Positions 43,101 through 51,589 are shown, counted from the stretch's first letter. The stretch: DNA of 64,000 bases from Streptomyces cellostaticus (GCF_001513965.1 NZ_KQ948028.1:124001-188000), one strand, 5' to 3'. Translations and numbers: made by a program. The notes: generated by a model from the letters alone, not told the origin.

Positions 43101-43481
43101 GGCCGAGTCCGCCTTGCCGGTGGGGACGGTGGCCCGGACGTAGCCGAGCTTGTCGTAGGTCCGGCCCACCGAGCCGCCCCGTACCGCGTCCAGCTCCTGG
43201 GCGACCTGCCCGGTCTGGCCCGGCGCGGTCGCGATCATCATCGTGACGTTCTTGTCGCCGTCCGCCTTGGCCTCGGCGAGCAGGTCGGCGTCGTCCGAAC
43301 CCAGCTTGTCGTGGGCGGACTTGACGCCCGGGTCGGCGGCCGTGGCCGGTGGCGTGTCCGCGGCGAGGGCCAGGGGTATCGGCCCGGCCGCGGAGAGAGC
43401 GGCCACCACGCCCACGGCCACGGCTATGCGGGCCAGGCGTCTCGGGCCGGATATCGGATCACGCTCGGGGGTGAGGGTCAT
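40176..43481 (-). CDS. Large secreted subtilisin-like serine protease (S8)
   Basis: 1101 residues; the ATG at 43481 is chosen because AAGGG lies 6 bases upstream, while an ATG two codons earlier abuts it. The signal peptide ends near PLALA/AD (about 40), followed by a propeptide-like region (60-150). The catalytic triad is D210 (GILDSGVD), H390 (HGTHVAG) and S586 (GTSMASP), with SAGNSG for the oxyanion hole. A 180-residue insertion separates D and H, containing a calcium-like DLNRDGDTTDSW motif. The C-terminal half has beta domains including two PPC-like modules (LDVAIGG...DLDLTVYD). It probably degrades external protein for nutrition. Confidence 0.94.
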   Translation of the reverse strand: MTLTPERDPISGPRRLARIAVAVGVVAALSAAGPIPLALAADTPPATAADPGVKSAHDKLGSDDADLLAEAKADGDKNVTMMIATAPGQTGQVAQELDAVRGGSVGRTYDKLGYVRATVPTGKADSAIAAAAKLSSVQAIDLRQEIPLDDPAPNGTKSAKSSPGTATYSGPDKNTPAENPYNPSFETGAVDFVKDHPKADGRGITIGILDSGVDLGHPALQKTTTGERKIVDWVTATDPLVDSDATWRPMVTAVSGPSFGYGGQTWTAAAGSYEISTFKESATTGGDEKGDLNRDGDTTDSWGVLYDPAAGTVTLDLNNNHDFTDDTPMKPYKDGYQIGYFGTDDPKTDVAERVPFVVQIRKDVPMDPLGGSWTGKKADFVNIGVIESEHGTHVAGITSANGLFGGRMNGAAPGAKIVSSRACTWTGGCTNVALTEGMIDLVANRGVDIVNMSIGGLPALNDGNNARAELYTRLIDTYGVQLVISAGNSGPGANTIGDPGLADKVISVGAGISRQTWAANYGSQVEKKYAMMPFSSRGPREDGGFTPTLVAPGAAINTTQTWLPGSPVAEAGYSLPAGYSMLQGTSMASPQAAGASALLLSAARQKGIDLTPAKLRTALTSTADHIKGVQAYEEGAGRINIVDAWDAIRDDADAHDYTVKAPVDTALDQALKTPGYGTGLYDREGGLKAGQKKSYDVTITRTSGPDKAVWHELHFENNAGGTFRILGDDVVRLPLNQPVTVKVQAAPKSAGIKSAILEVDDPRTEGVDKQILTTVVVSTPVGYTYSASGSVQRNSTQSYFLNVPAGAKSLEVALGGLQDKSQTRFIAIHPYGTPVDNTGTPYCYNNYLDGNGCKPDVRSYADPQPGVWEVEVESRRTSPLLDNPYTLDVSVLGAAFDPQTVTVPEAKVGTPATASWKVTNTFAALDGKLAGGPLGSSRTARPSIKEGETQTSTVDVPAGTKSLDVAIGGVSDAAADLDLTVYDASGKQVAQSADGDSEEAVSIPSPAAGTYTIKVAGYSIPSGSTAYDYRDVFFSSSLGTVTVDDSAPVKLGTGDSATVTGQVTAAAEAPAGREFFGRVQLVNARGTVAGIGSVKIEKVTP

Positions 43482-43575
43482 CGGCATCCCTTGTAGGTGA
43501 AGAGTCCAGTGCCGGACGAGGGCACAGCTTCACCCAAGGGACGGAACTTTGGGGACCGTTGACCGAAACGATATG

Positions 43576-43603
43576 AACGTATGGGGAAAACCCGCGATGT
43601 GAA
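43576..43603 (-). promoter_or_regulatory. Candidate promoter of the subtilase gene
   Basis: On the minus strand: TTCACA (43598-43603), 16-base spacer, TACGTT (43576-43581), in an AT-richer stretch about 95 bases before the start codon. The match is moderate. Confidence 0.35.
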
Positions 43604-43638
43604 TTGACCCGATAAGGCCTGAATGGCTGCGGATTCGC

Positions 43639-44181
43639 TCAGTTTTCCTTGGAGCGGGCGTAATGGCGGGACGCCTTCGCGCGGTTGCCGCACGCGGCCA
43701 TCGAACACCAGCGGCGGGTGCCGTTCCTGGACGTGTCGAAGAAGTGCAGGATGCACGTCTCGTGGGCGCAGGTGCGGATCCGGTCCGGGGCCTCGGCGAG
43801 CAGTTCCAGGTAGTTGCGGGCGGCCAGCCAGGCCGGCCCCCAGGACGGGTCGGCGAACTCGGGCTCCTCGGCCGCTCCCTCGGTGGTCAGCCGGGCCCGG
43901 ATGCGCCCGTGTGCGAGGACGGCGTCGACGAGCGGCGCCCCTTGCGTCAGTGACCCGTCCACCGCGCACGTGAGTGCCTCGCGCGCCTGGCGCAGATGGC
44001 GCAGTGCGTCCTCGTCGCCCGCGCGGGCGACGTCGAGCCCGTTGGAGGCGAGCCATACGGCCAGCCCCTCGGTGTCGGCGAGCAGGTCCTGGGTGACGCC
44101 TTCCCGGTTCCATCGCGTGTTGAGCAGGTCGAGCGCAAGCGGCTCACCGGTGAGCGGGCGGGGGTCGCGGGCGGCGGACAT
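43639..44181 (-). CDS. CGNR zinc-finger transcriptional regulator
   Basis: 180 residues. The N-terminal ABATE-type domain (GEPLALDLLNTRW...) is followed by a C-terminal CGNR zinc finger (CAHETCILHFFDTS...RRWCSMAACGNRAKASRHYAR) with the cysteines and the CGNR motif intact. These proteins are stress or metabolite responsive regulators. It is divergent from a VOC-family gene, and an inverted repeat with CTAAC half-sites lies in the shared region. Confidence 0.92.
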   Translation of the reverse strand: MSAARDPRPLTGEPLALDLLNTRWNREGVTQDLLADTEGLAVWLASNGLDVARAGDEDALRHLRQAREALTCAVDGSLTQGAPLVDAVLAHGRIRARLTTEGAAEEPEFADPSWGPAWLAARNYLELLAEAPDRIRTCAHETCILHFFDTSRNGTRRWCSMAACGNRAKASRHYARSKEN

Positions 44182-44224
44182 CGGGCACTCCTTCTCGGCT
44201 AACCAGTCAAGAGTACGTGACCGG

Positions 44225-44254
44225 TTGACGCTCTCGATTCTAACCGTCTAATGT
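44225..44254 (+). promoter_or_regulatory. Promoter of the VOC gene
   Basis: -35 TTGACG (44225-44230), 18-base spacer, -10 TAATGT (44249-44254). The inverted repeat at 44240-44270 overlaps the -10 box. Confidence 0.75.
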
Positions 44255-44270
44255 GGATGAAGACAGTTAG
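44240..44270. promoter_or_regulatory. Candidate CGNR operator
   Basis: CTAACCGTCT (44240-44249) and AGACAGTTAG (44261-44270) form a 10-bp inverted repeat with one mismatch and an 11-base spacer. A related half-site, CTAACCAGTC, lies near the start of the divergent CGNR gene around 44199-44209. Confidence 0.7.
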
Positions 44271-44290
44271 ATAGTCCGAAGGGAAGAGCC

Positions 44291-44737
44291 ATGACCTTGC
44301 GCACCGGCCACACCGGCCTGAACGTCACCGACCTCGACCGCTCGCTCGCCTTCTACCGGGACGTCCTGGGATTCGCGCTGCTCGCCGAGGGCAAGGAGGA
44401 CGACCGGAGGTACGCGCTCCTGGGAGACGGCGGCGACGGACCCGTCCTCACCCTCTGGCAGCAGGCGCAGGGGCCGTACGACGGCGGCCGGGCCGGACTG
44501 CACCACCTGGCCTTCACGGCCGAGTCCATCGACCGGGTCCGGGAGTACGAGACGGCACTGCGCGGCGCCGGGGTGGAGTTCGCCCACGAGGGCGTGGTGG
44601 CCCACCGGGAGGGCGCGGCCTCGGGCGGGATCTTCTTCCACGACCCGGACGGCATCCGCCTGGAGATCGCCGCGCCGCTGGGCGCCGAGGGTGCACCAGC
44701 CCCGCACGGCTCCGCTCCGACCTGCGGTTTCTTCTAG
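44291..44737 (+). CDS. VOC-family protein (glyoxalase/dioxygenase fold)
   Basis: 148 residues. Two betaalphabetabetabeta units are visible: HTGLNVTDLDRSLAFYRDVLGFALL and GGRAGLHHLAFTAESIDRVREYETAL, with metal-ligand candidates H7, H-H in LHHLAF and E in IRLEIAAP. The family includes glyoxalase I, fosfomycin or bleomycin resistance proteins and dioxygenases. The divergent CGNR regulator suggests induction by a toxic compound. AAGGGAAGAG precedes the ATG. Confidence 0.9.
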   Translation: MTLRTGHTGLNVTDLDRSLAFYRDVLGFALLAEGKEDDRRYALLGDGGDGPVLTLWQQAQGPYDGGRAGLHHLAFTAESIDRVREYETALRGAGVEFAHEGVVAHREGAASGGIFFHDPDGIRLEIAAPLGAEGAPAPHGSAPTCGFF

Positions 44738-44739
44738 TC

Positions 44740-45723
44740 ATGAGCGCGTATCACGCGGGCTCGCGCGCCCTGCAGGACCTGGTCGGCGTGCGGGAGCGCG
44801 CCGACCACGTCGGCCGCTCCCTCGGCCAGGACATCAAGCCGGTCGCGGCGGCCTTCCTGGGCATCCAGCCGCTGCTGGTCGTGGGTGCGGCGGACCCGGG
44901 GACGGGGAGGGTGTGGGCCTCGGCCCTCACGGGCGCACCCGGTTTTGTCCGGGCCACCGGACCCCGGCAGATGTCGGTCATCACGGACACCGGTCGGGGT
45001 AGCCAACCTGAAGGGGTGCGGGGCTGTGTCGGAGGTGCGGCTACCGCCGCGCGGGCGCGAGCAACCACATGCGACCCGCACCCGGACGACGGCCTTACGG
45101 ACCCCCTCGCGACGGCCCTGAAATCCCCGGGCACCCACATAGGCACCATCGCCCTGGACCCCCGCACCCGCCGCCGCATGCGCCTCAACGGCCGGCTGAG
45201 GCCGACACGCAGGGGCTTCGCCGTAGAAGCGGACCAGGTCTTCTCCAACTGCCCCAAGTACATCCAGCGCAGGGAGAGCTACGAGACCGTGCACCGCATC
45301 CCCGGGGAGCCTCGGCGCAGCAGTGAACTGACCCTGAAACAAGTGGAGTTCATCGCCGCGGCCGACACCTTCTTCCTGGCCACGGTCCACGGCCACGGCG
45401 CCGACGTCAGCCACCGCGGCGGCAACCCCGGCTTCGTCCGTGCCGTCTCACCCAACGAACTGACCTGGCCCGACTACCCCGGCAACGCCATGTTCCTCAC
45501 CCTCGGCAACCTGCGCACCGACCCGCGCGCCGGACTGCTCTTCCTGGACTGGACGACCGGCACGGTGCTGCAACTGACCGGCGAGGCGCACGCCGAGTTC
45601 GGCCCCGACGGCGAGCGGACGGTCCGCTTCGCCGTCACGGAGATACGGGAAACGGCGGCGGCCGTACCTCTGCGCTGGTCGGCGCCGGAATACTCGCCCG
45701 CCAACCCATCGGCGGCGGACTAA
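44740..45723 (+). CDS. Pyridoxamine 5'-phosphate oxidase-family flavoprotein with inserted repeat
   Basis: 327 residues. The PPOX fold is seen in two parts: GIQPLLVVGAADPGTGRVWASALTG, and FIAAADTFFLATVHGHGADVSHRGGNPGFVRAV with the conserved VFSNCPKYIQRR. It is expected to bind FMN and to act as an oxidoreductase on small molecules. Residues about 84-120 (from GRGSQPEG to DPHPDDG) look unlike the family, and their DNA (45014-45083) is a palindromic repeat; the frame stays open across it. The start lies 2 bases after the VOC stop, so the two genes form one transcript. Confidence 0.85.
   Translation: MSAYHAGSRALQDLVGVRERADHVGRSLGQDIKPVAAAFLGIQPLLVVGAADPGTGRVWASALTGAPGFVRATGPRQMSVITDTGRGSQPEGVRGCVGGAATAARARATTCDPHPDDGLTDPLATALKSPGTHIGTIALDPRTRRRMRLNGRLRPTRRGFAVEADQVFSNCPKYIQRRESYETVHRIPGEPRRSSELTLKQVEFIAAADTFFLATVHGHGADVSHRGGNPGFVRAVSPNELTWPDYPGNAMFLTLGNLRTDPRAGLLFLDWTTGTVLQLTGEAHAEFGPDGERTVRFAVTEIRETAAAVPLRWSAPEYSPANPSAAD
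45014..45083. repeat. Palindromic dispersed-type repeat inside the PPOX gene
   Basis: The ends GGGTGCGGG (45014-45022) and CCCGCACCC (45075-45083) are a perfect inverted repeat. In the middle TGCGGC-tacc-GCCGCG forms a second stem. The overall pattern resembles a short element found repeatedly in Streptomyces intergenic DNA, from memory. Here it lies in a coding region. Confidence 0.6.
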
Positions 45724-45732
45724 CGTCCGTAC

Positions 45733-46215
45733 ATGCGAAAGAACTTGAGGGTGGCGGCCTACGCCGTGTGCGTCCGCGACGGACGGATCCTGCTCGCCCG
45801 GTCCCCGGCCCCCGACGGCACCCCCGAGTGGGTGCTGCCGGGCGGCGGCATGGAGCACGGCGAGGACCCGTACGACACCGTCCGCCGCGAGGTGACCGAG
45901 GAGACCGGTTACCGCATCCGGGTGACCGGTCTGCTCGGCGTGGACTCCCGCCGCCATCACTTCCCCGGCCAGGGCCTCACCCCCGCCACCGACCACCAAG
46001 CCCTGCGGATCCTCTACGAGGGCGAGATCGTCGGCGGCGAACTCCGTCACGAGGTGAACGGCTCCACGGACTTCGCCGCCTGGCAGGAGCTGGACGCCGT
46101 ACCCGGACTCAACCGGATCCGGTTGGTCGACGTGGCGCTCAGGCTGTGGCGCGAGCGCCCGGCGGACGGACGGCTCGAGGACCGTCCCCTACCCCAGGAG
46201 ATGAACGAGGAGTAA
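45733..46215 (+). CDS. Nudix hydrolase
   Basis: 160 residues. The Nudix box is complete: GGGMEHGEDPYDTVRREVTEETGYRI, with the metal-binding REVTEE glutamates. It starts 9 bases after the PPOX stop. The family cleaves nucleoside diphosphates linked to another group; the substrate cannot be set from sequence. Confidence 0.93.
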   Translation: MRKNLRVAAYAVCVRDGRILLARSPAPDGTPEWVLPGGGMEHGEDPYDTVRREVTEETGYRIRVTGLLGVDSRRHHFPGQGLTPATDHQALRILYEGEIVGGELRHEVNGSTDFAAWQELDAVPGLNRIRLVDVALRLWRERPADGRLEDRPLPQEMNEE

Positions 46216-46414
46216 CCGGCCCTGGGCCGCTCGCAATCCACTCCATGACCGCATCCCGACCCCGAGATCCACGTACGGTGATCGGCGCTGCGCGTTGCTG
46301 TCGTGTTCACGCACAGGTCACCCCCGGTGCCAAGCATCCAGAGCGAGCGGGTAGTTCGCGAGAGCGATCGCCCGCGACCACAGCCGACGCGTTCGCACCC
46401 GGGGAGATCGCGCC

Positions 46415-48169
46415 ATGTCGCGCATACGCTCTGTCGCCACCTCCGCCATGGGGGTCCACCGCCGTACCGTCCTCGCCGCCGCCGGAGCGGTCTCGCTCTC
46501 CGCGGGCGTCGGCTACGCCCTGCGCCCCACCGACAGCCAGGCCGCCACCGGCGCCGCGGAGGCACCCGTCGCCCACTCCCGGCAGGCCACCGCGGCGACC
46601 TCGCTCGCCCCCTACACCAGGGGCACCACCCTCGCCTCCGTCGCCGCCCCCCGGAACAGCTCCGGCTACCGCCGCCTCGGCGACGGCCCCGGCTGGAAGC
46701 GGGTCGTGCGCAGCGACCTGGCCGCCCCCAAGTCCGGCCGCGCGGGCCGCCGTACGACCCTCGCCGCCTTCGTGCAGTTCACCGATCTGCACCTGATGGA
46801 CGTCCAGCACCCGCTGCGCCTGGAGTTCCTGCGCTCCACCGACCCGCACGCCTGGCGCCCGCACGAGGCGCTGACCGTGCCGGGTGCCGTCTCGCTCGTG
46901 GAGCGGGTCAACGCGCTGCGGGGCGCCCCCGTCACCGGCGCCCCGCTCCACTTCGTCATGACCACCGGCGACAACACCGACAACAACGCCCACTCCGAAC
47001 TGGAGTGGTTCATGAAGGTGATGAGCGGCGGCCGCATCAGCCCCAACTCCGGGGACCCCCGGCACTACGAGGGCGTGCAGAACAGCGGCCTCAAGCTGTA
47101 CTGGCAGCCCGACTCCACCGCCCGCGACGGCGACAAGGCGCTCGGCTTCCCGCACCTGAAGGGCTTCCTGGCCGCCGCGATCCGCGAGGTGCGCAGCCCC
47201 GGGCTGAACCTGCCCTGGTACTCCACCGTCGGCAACCACGACGCCCTCCCGCTCGGCTGCTACGGCTCCCACGGCGACCCCTACCTCGCCGAGGCGGCCA
47301 TCGGCGGCAAGAAGCTGATGAGCGTCTCCGCCGCCGACGCCAAGAAACTCCAGGACGCCATCAAGAACGCCACCGACCCCAAGGGCGCCGGCTACCGCGA
47401 CTTCCTCAAGGCCCACGCCCGCTCGATGCACTCGGTCACCCCGGACGAGAAGCGGGCCCCGTACACCTCCGCGGACTATCTGAAGGCCCACCTGGACCCC
47501 GCCTACCAGGGCCACGGCCCGGCCGGCCACGGCTACTCCTCGGCGAACCTGGATGCGGGCACCCAGTTCTACGCCTTCCGTATCTCCGACGACGTCATCG
47601 GCATCAGCCTCGACACCACCGACGCCGGCGGGCACTACGAGGGGTCCATCGGCACCGCCCAGCTGAAGTGGCTGGACAAGACGCTCAAGGACAACAAGGA
47701 CTCCCACGCGGTCGTCTTCAGCCACCACACCAGCAAGACGATGACCAACACCCGCCCCGACCCGGCCCGCCCGGGGGAGCGGCGCCACAACGGTGCCGAG
47801 GTGATCTCGCTCCTCGCCTCCCACGCCAACGTGCTGGCCTGGGTGAACGGCCACATCCACAAGAACGTCATCACCCCGCACCAGGCCTCGGGCGGCCGTT
47901 CCTTCTGGGAGATCTCCACCGCCTCGCACGTCGACTACCCCCAGCTCGCCCGGGTCATCGAGCTGGTGGACAACAAGGACGGCACGCTGTCCGTCTTCAC
48001 CACCCTGATCGAGTCGGCCGCCCCGCACCGCACCGACTACGCCGACCTCTCCCAGACCGGCCTCGCCGCCCTCTACCGCGAGCTGTCGTACAACGCCCCC
48101 GGCGCCAACAAGACCCTCGCGGGCAGCGCGGCCGACCGGAACACGGAGCTGGTGCTGAAGAAGGGCTGA
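46415..48169 (+). CDS. Tat-exported metallophosphoesterase (TIGR03767-like)
   Basis: 584 residues from an ATG with GGGGAG 8 bases upstream. A twin-arginine signal (HRRTVLAAAGAVSLSAG, R16-R17) indicates folded export. Metallophosphoesterase motifs appear in order: FTDLHLMD, TTGDNTDNN, VGNHDALP, SHHTSKT and NGHIHKN, which supply the two-metal site. The length and the long insertions match the actinobacterial TIGR03767 family. It is probably an external phosphodiesterase or phosphatase. About 200 bases upstream are non-coding. Confidence 0.92.
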   Translation: MSRIRSVATSAMGVHRRTVLAAAGAVSLSAGVGYALRPTDSQAATGAAEAPVAHSRQATAATSLAPYTRGTTLASVAAPRNSSGYRRLGDGPGWKRVVRSDLAAPKSGRAGRRTTLAAFVQFTDLHLMDVQHPLRLEFLRSTDPHAWRPHEALTVPGAVSLVERVNALRGAPVTGAPLHFVMTTGDNTDNNAHSELEWFMKVMSGGRISPNSGDPRHYEGVQNSGLKLYWQPDSTARDGDKALGFPHLKGFLAAAIREVRSPGLNLPWYSTVGNHDALPLGCYGSHGDPYLAEAAIGGKKLMSVSAADAKKLQDAIKNATDPKGAGYRDFLKAHARSMHSVTPDEKRAPYTSADYLKAHLDPAYQGHGPAGHGYSSANLDAGTQFYAFRISDDVIGISLDTTDAGGHYEGSIGTAQLKWLDKTLKDNKDSHAVVFSHHTSKTMTNTRPDPARPGERRHNGAEVISLLASHANVLAWVNGHIHKNVITPHQASGGRSFWEISTASHVDYPQLARVIELVDNKDGTLSVFTTLIESAAPHRTDYADLSQTGLAALYRELSYNAPGANKTLAGSAADRNTELVLKKG

Positions 48170-48264
48170 AATTCACCCAACTGCCCCACATAGAGGCAAC
48201 CTTCGCGCACCCCCACCAGGTTTCTCCTCCCGACTGAACCGAACGGCACAGTTTGGGGGAAGAA

Positions 48265-49410
48265 ATGCGCGTACGTACGGCTCTGGTGGGCGTCACCACC
48301 CTGCTTCTCTCGGCGGCCCTGGCGGGTCCGGCGCTCGCGGCCGGCCCCGCCACGGGCGGCCACTCGGGCGACGGTCACGTGGCCACCCGCCGCGCGATCG
48401 AGGCGGCGGTCCGGGCCGGCGTGCCCGGGGTGACCGCCACCGCGAAGGACGCCCACGGCACCTGGTCCACGACCGCCGGCGTGGGCGACCTCGGCACGGG
48501 CAGGCCGCGCTCGACGGCCGACCGCTACCGGGTCGGCAGCATCACCAAGAGCTTCGTCTCCACCGTCCTGCTCCAGCTGGAGGCGGAGGGCAGGCTGTCC
48601 CTGGACGACACGGTGGACACGTGGCTGCCCGGGGTCGTGCGCGGCCACGGCCACGACGGCCGCAGGATCACCGTCCGCCAGCTCCTCAACCACACCAGCG
48701 GCATCTACAGTTACACGGCCGACGACGACTTCGGCCGCGCCTACTTCACCAAGGACGGCTTCTTCGCGCACCGCTACGACACGCTCACCCCGCCCGACCT
48801 GGTGGCGATCGCGATGAAGCACAAGCCGGACTTCGCGCCGGGCACGTCCTGGAACTACTCCAACACCAACTACGTCGTGGCCGGCATGGTGATCGAGAAG
48901 GTGACGGGGCACTCGTACGCCACCGAAATCACCCGTCGCATCATCAGCCCCTTGCATCTCACGGCCACCTCCCTGCCCGGCACCCGGGTCACGGTCCCGC
49001 GCCCCAGCAGCCGCGCCTACTCGAAGTTCGAGGACCCGGCGGGCCCGTCGTACGACGTCACGCACCTCAATCCCTCGATCGCCTCCGCGGCCGGTGAAAT
49101 GATCTCGAATTCCGCGGACCTCGACCGCTTCTACAGCGCTCTGCTGCGCGGAAAACTCCTTCCGCCCCAGCAGCTGAAGGAAATGAAGACCACGGTGAAG
49201 ATCGACGGCGCCCCGAACACCCGCTACGGCCTCGGACTCATGGACACCACGCTGACCTGCGGCGTTCATGTCTGGGGCCATGACGGCGGGATCCACGGCT
49301 CCGCATCCTCGGCCGTGACGACGGCCGACGGCCGCCATGCTCTGGCGCTGAATTTCAACGGGGACTGGGCCGGGGACACGAACGCCGTGATCAATGGGGA
49401 ATTCTGTTAG
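48265..49410 (+). CDS. Secreted serine hydrolase (beta-lactamase/DD-peptidase fold)
   Basis: 381 residues; the ATG at 48265 (GGGGGAAGAA upstream) is chosen over an ATG four codons earlier. The signal peptide ends near GPALA/AG. Active-site motifs of class C-type serine hydrolases are present: S92-I-T-K95, Y198-S-N200 and HDG (VWGHDGGIHG) near 340. It matches Streptomyces DD-carboxypeptidase R61-like enzymes and secreted esterases; the specificity is open. Confidence 0.92.
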   Translation: MRVRTALVGVTTLLLSAALAGPALAAGPATGGHSGDGHVATRRAIEAAVRAGVPGVTATAKDAHGTWSTTAGVGDLGTGRPRSTADRYRVGSITKSFVSTVLLQLEAEGRLSLDDTVDTWLPGVVRGHGHDGRRITVRQLLNHTSGIYSYTADDDFGRAYFTKDGFFAHRYDTLTPPDLVAIAMKHKPDFAPGTSWNYSNTNYVVAGMVIEKVTGHSYATEITRRIISPLHLTATSLPGTRVTVPRPSSRAYSKFEDPAGPSYDVTHLNPSIASAAGEMISNSADLDRFYSALLRGKLLPPQQLKEMKTTVKIDGAPNTRYGLGLMDTTLTCGVHVWGHDGGIHGSASSAVTTADGRHALALNFNGDWAGDTNAVINGEFC

Positions 49411-49527
49411 CCAACGTTTCACGCGCGTCGCTCCGTGTTAACGCGGACGCAATGTACGTACCGCCTCATATCGGCTAACCCGCTGTTCACGGGGATGGCT
49501 CGATTTTTGTGCAAGGCGGGTGGTCGT

Positions 49528-50736
49528 GTGCGTACAAGGCACGGACTGCGTGTGCTGTCGGTCTACGAGGGCTTCTTCTCCGGAGGGGCCCGGATCGTGC
49601 ACAGCGACGTCGTACGGGGACTGGCCGAGGGCGGCCAGTCCCACCAGGTACTCAGCATCCATGGAGAGGTCCACCGCGAGGCCACCCGGCAGCGGATGGA
49701 GGACGACACCTGCTACCGGTCGCTCACGGCCGGTGGCGTGGGGGTCACGTCACTGGGGCGCAGCGCCGGCCTGGTGGACGGATCGGTCGCGGCGTCCGTT
49801 TTCAGCGGACCGGAGCTGGCCGAAACGGCACGGGCCATGGCGGCCGCGGACGTGATCCTCTCCCTCAAGGAACAGCCGCTCGCCCTCCTGAACCAGGCAG
49901 GCCTGCCGCGCCGCCCGGTCGTGGTCGGCCTGCACCGCTCCGACCCCGAGAACCAGGGCCCCGCCCTGGACGAGCTGAAGGCCGCGATCGCCGACGGCAC
50001 GGTGGTGGCGTGCGTGTGCTGCGCCGAGTCGACCCGGGCGGCGTACGAGGCGGCGGGCATCCCCGGCGAGGTGCTGCATGTGATTCCCAACGGGGTGGAC
50101 CTGCTCCGCTTCCGCCCGGACGCGGCCGCACGACTCGCCTTCCGCGCGTCTCTCGGCATCCCGGCCCCGGCACCGGTGGTCGTCTTCGCGGCCCGCTACG
50201 CGCACATGAAGAACGTCCCGCTCCTCCTCCGGGCCGCCCGCGCGTGGCTGGCCCGCGAGCCTGAGGGACGGGTGCTGATGTGCGGCGCGGGCATGACCGA
50301 CGAGAACCCGGCCCTCTGGGCCGACATCGAGGTCGCGTTCGGCGAGGACCGGCACCTCGCCGAACGGATCAGGCTCCTCGGCGTACGCCGCGACATGGAG
50401 GCGGTGTACGCCGGCGCCGACGTCGTCGCCCTGACCTCCGTCTCCGGGGAGGCGGCGCCTCTGTGCCTGATCGAGGGCATGATGTGCGGTGCCGTCCCCG
50501 TGACGACGGACGTGGGCGACAGCGCGGAGATCGTGCGGGGCCACGGCTTCGTGACCCCGCAGGACCCGGAGGCCGTCGCGCGCGCCTGGACCGCGGCGGT
50601 CGCCGCCCGGGCCGACCTCACCCCGGCGCTGGTGGCGAGCCGCGAACGCTTCAGCCGTACGCGCATGATCGCGGCGTACGCCGCGCTGCTGGACGGCGTA
50701 CACACGCAGGCTTCGCGGCTGCCCGAGCCGCGGTAG
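49528..50736 (+). CDS. GT4-family glycosyltransferase
   Basis: 402 residues from a GTG at 49528 (AAGGCGGG upstream); an ATG at 49495 is a second choice. The first Rossmann domain starts LRVLSVYEGFFSGGARIVHSDVV. The GT-B linker VIPNGVDLLRFRPD and the donor site AARYAHMKNVPLLLRAA...EAVYAGADVVALTSVSGEAAPLCLIEGMMCGAVPVTTDVGDS are clear, with the E-x7-E motif. It is a retaining enzyme using an NDP-sugar. No polysaccharide gene cluster surrounds it. Confidence 0.88.
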   Translation: MRTRHGLRVLSVYEGFFSGGARIVHSDVVRGLAEGGQSHQVLSIHGEVHREATRQRMEDDTCYRSLTAGGVGVTSLGRSAGLVDGSVAASVFSGPELAETARAMAAADVILSLKEQPLALLNQAGLPRRPVVVGLHRSDPENQGPALDELKAAIADGTVVACVCCAESTRAAYEAAGIPGEVLHVIPNGVDLLRFRPDAAARLAFRASLGIPAPAPVVVFAARYAHMKNVPLLLRAARAWLAREPEGRVLMCGAGMTDENPALWADIEVAFGEDRHLAERIRLLGVRRDMEAVYAGADVVALTSVSGEAAPLCLIEGMMCGAVPVTTDVGDSAEIVRGHGFVTPQDPEAVARAWTAAVAARADLTPALVASRERFSRTRMIAAYAALLDGVHTQASRLPEPR

Positions 50737-50779
50737 CGGCTGGACGCGGAAGGCGGCCCGGCTCGGGCAGCAGCGGGGT

Positions 50780-51589
50780 TCAGGTCGCGTCGGTCAGGGC
50801 GGGAAGGTAGCCGAGGGACTGTCCCGGAGCCGTGGGATGGTACGACTCGGTGATCGCCAGCAGGTCGACGCTGTGCAGCCAGGGGCTGGGGGAGCAGATC
50901 TCGTGGCCCGCGAAGGCGGCCCGGACATCGGCGAAGGTGAACCCGTGGTCGGCGGCGCGTTGGGCGATCACCGTGTTGAGGTGGTCCACGGCGTCGTTGA
51001 CGGCGGCGCGCTCTGTGTCCGCAAGGCCCACCACGCAGGTGCCCCTGAGCTGGTAGAGGTGCGGATAGCCGAGCACCACGACATGGGCGGCGGGAGCCCT
51101 GCCGCGGATGGCCGAGTAGAGCCGGTCGAGGTTGTCCGCAAGGGGCCCGTCCATGGTGGCGCGCGCACTGGAGACGGCGGACAGGCACCCGGTGGTGCCG
51201 CCCAGCGCGCAGCTCGTCATGACGGTGGCGAAGCCCGTGTCGCTGCCGCCGACGGTGAGGGTGACCAGGCCGGTGCGTGCGCTGAGCGGGCCGAGCTGGT
51301 CGGCCAGGACGTCGCTCGCCCGGGCGCCGTTGCACGCGGCGAAGACGAAGGACGACGGCGCATGGGCCTCGGCCCACAGGACGGGGTACGCCCGGCTGCT
51401 GCGCTTGCAGTCCGTGCCGGAGGACAGATAGTCGCCCGCTCCGACACCGGCGGAGTAGGAGTCACCGAGGGCCACATATCCGGCGGCCACGGTTCGGGGC
51501 GCCACCTGTGCCGTCGCGGGGTCGGCGAAGGCACAGGCGGCCGCGAGGAGGAGGGAGGACGCACCTGCCGCTATTCGGGACTGTCTCAT
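50780..51589 (-). CDS. Secreted SGNH/GDSL esterase
   Basis: 269 residues. The signal peptide ends near PATA/QV (27). Block I GDSYSAG has nucleophile S44; block III is GGSDTGF (Asp replacing the usual Asn); block V is ESYHPT with H251 and Glu in place of the usual Asp. Six cysteines (C68?-C81, C125-C133, C182 and C230 area) would form three disulfides as in Streptomyces lipases of this class. It hydrolyses lipid or acyl esters outside the cell. Confidence 0.9.
   Translation of the reverse strand: MRQSRIAAGASSLLLAAACAFADPATAQVAPRTVAAGYVALGDSYSAGVGAGDYLSSGTDCKRSSRAYPVLWAEAHAPSSFVFAACNGARASDVLADQLGPLSARTGLVTLTVGGSDTGFATVMTSCALGGTTGCLSAVSSARATMDGPLADNLDRLYSAIRGRAPAAHVVVLGYPHLYQLRGTCVVGLADTERAAVNDAVDHLNTVIAQRAADHGFTFADVRAAFAGHEICSPSPWLHSVDLLAITESYHPTAPGQSLGYLPALTDAT

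Noticed and set aside
46249..46320. Possible cysteine-type leader peptide (contains a Cys-Cys pair) upstream of the metallophosphoesterase
   Set aside because: The frame has no early stop and runs on into the downstream gene out of phase, and no attenuator hairpin follows.
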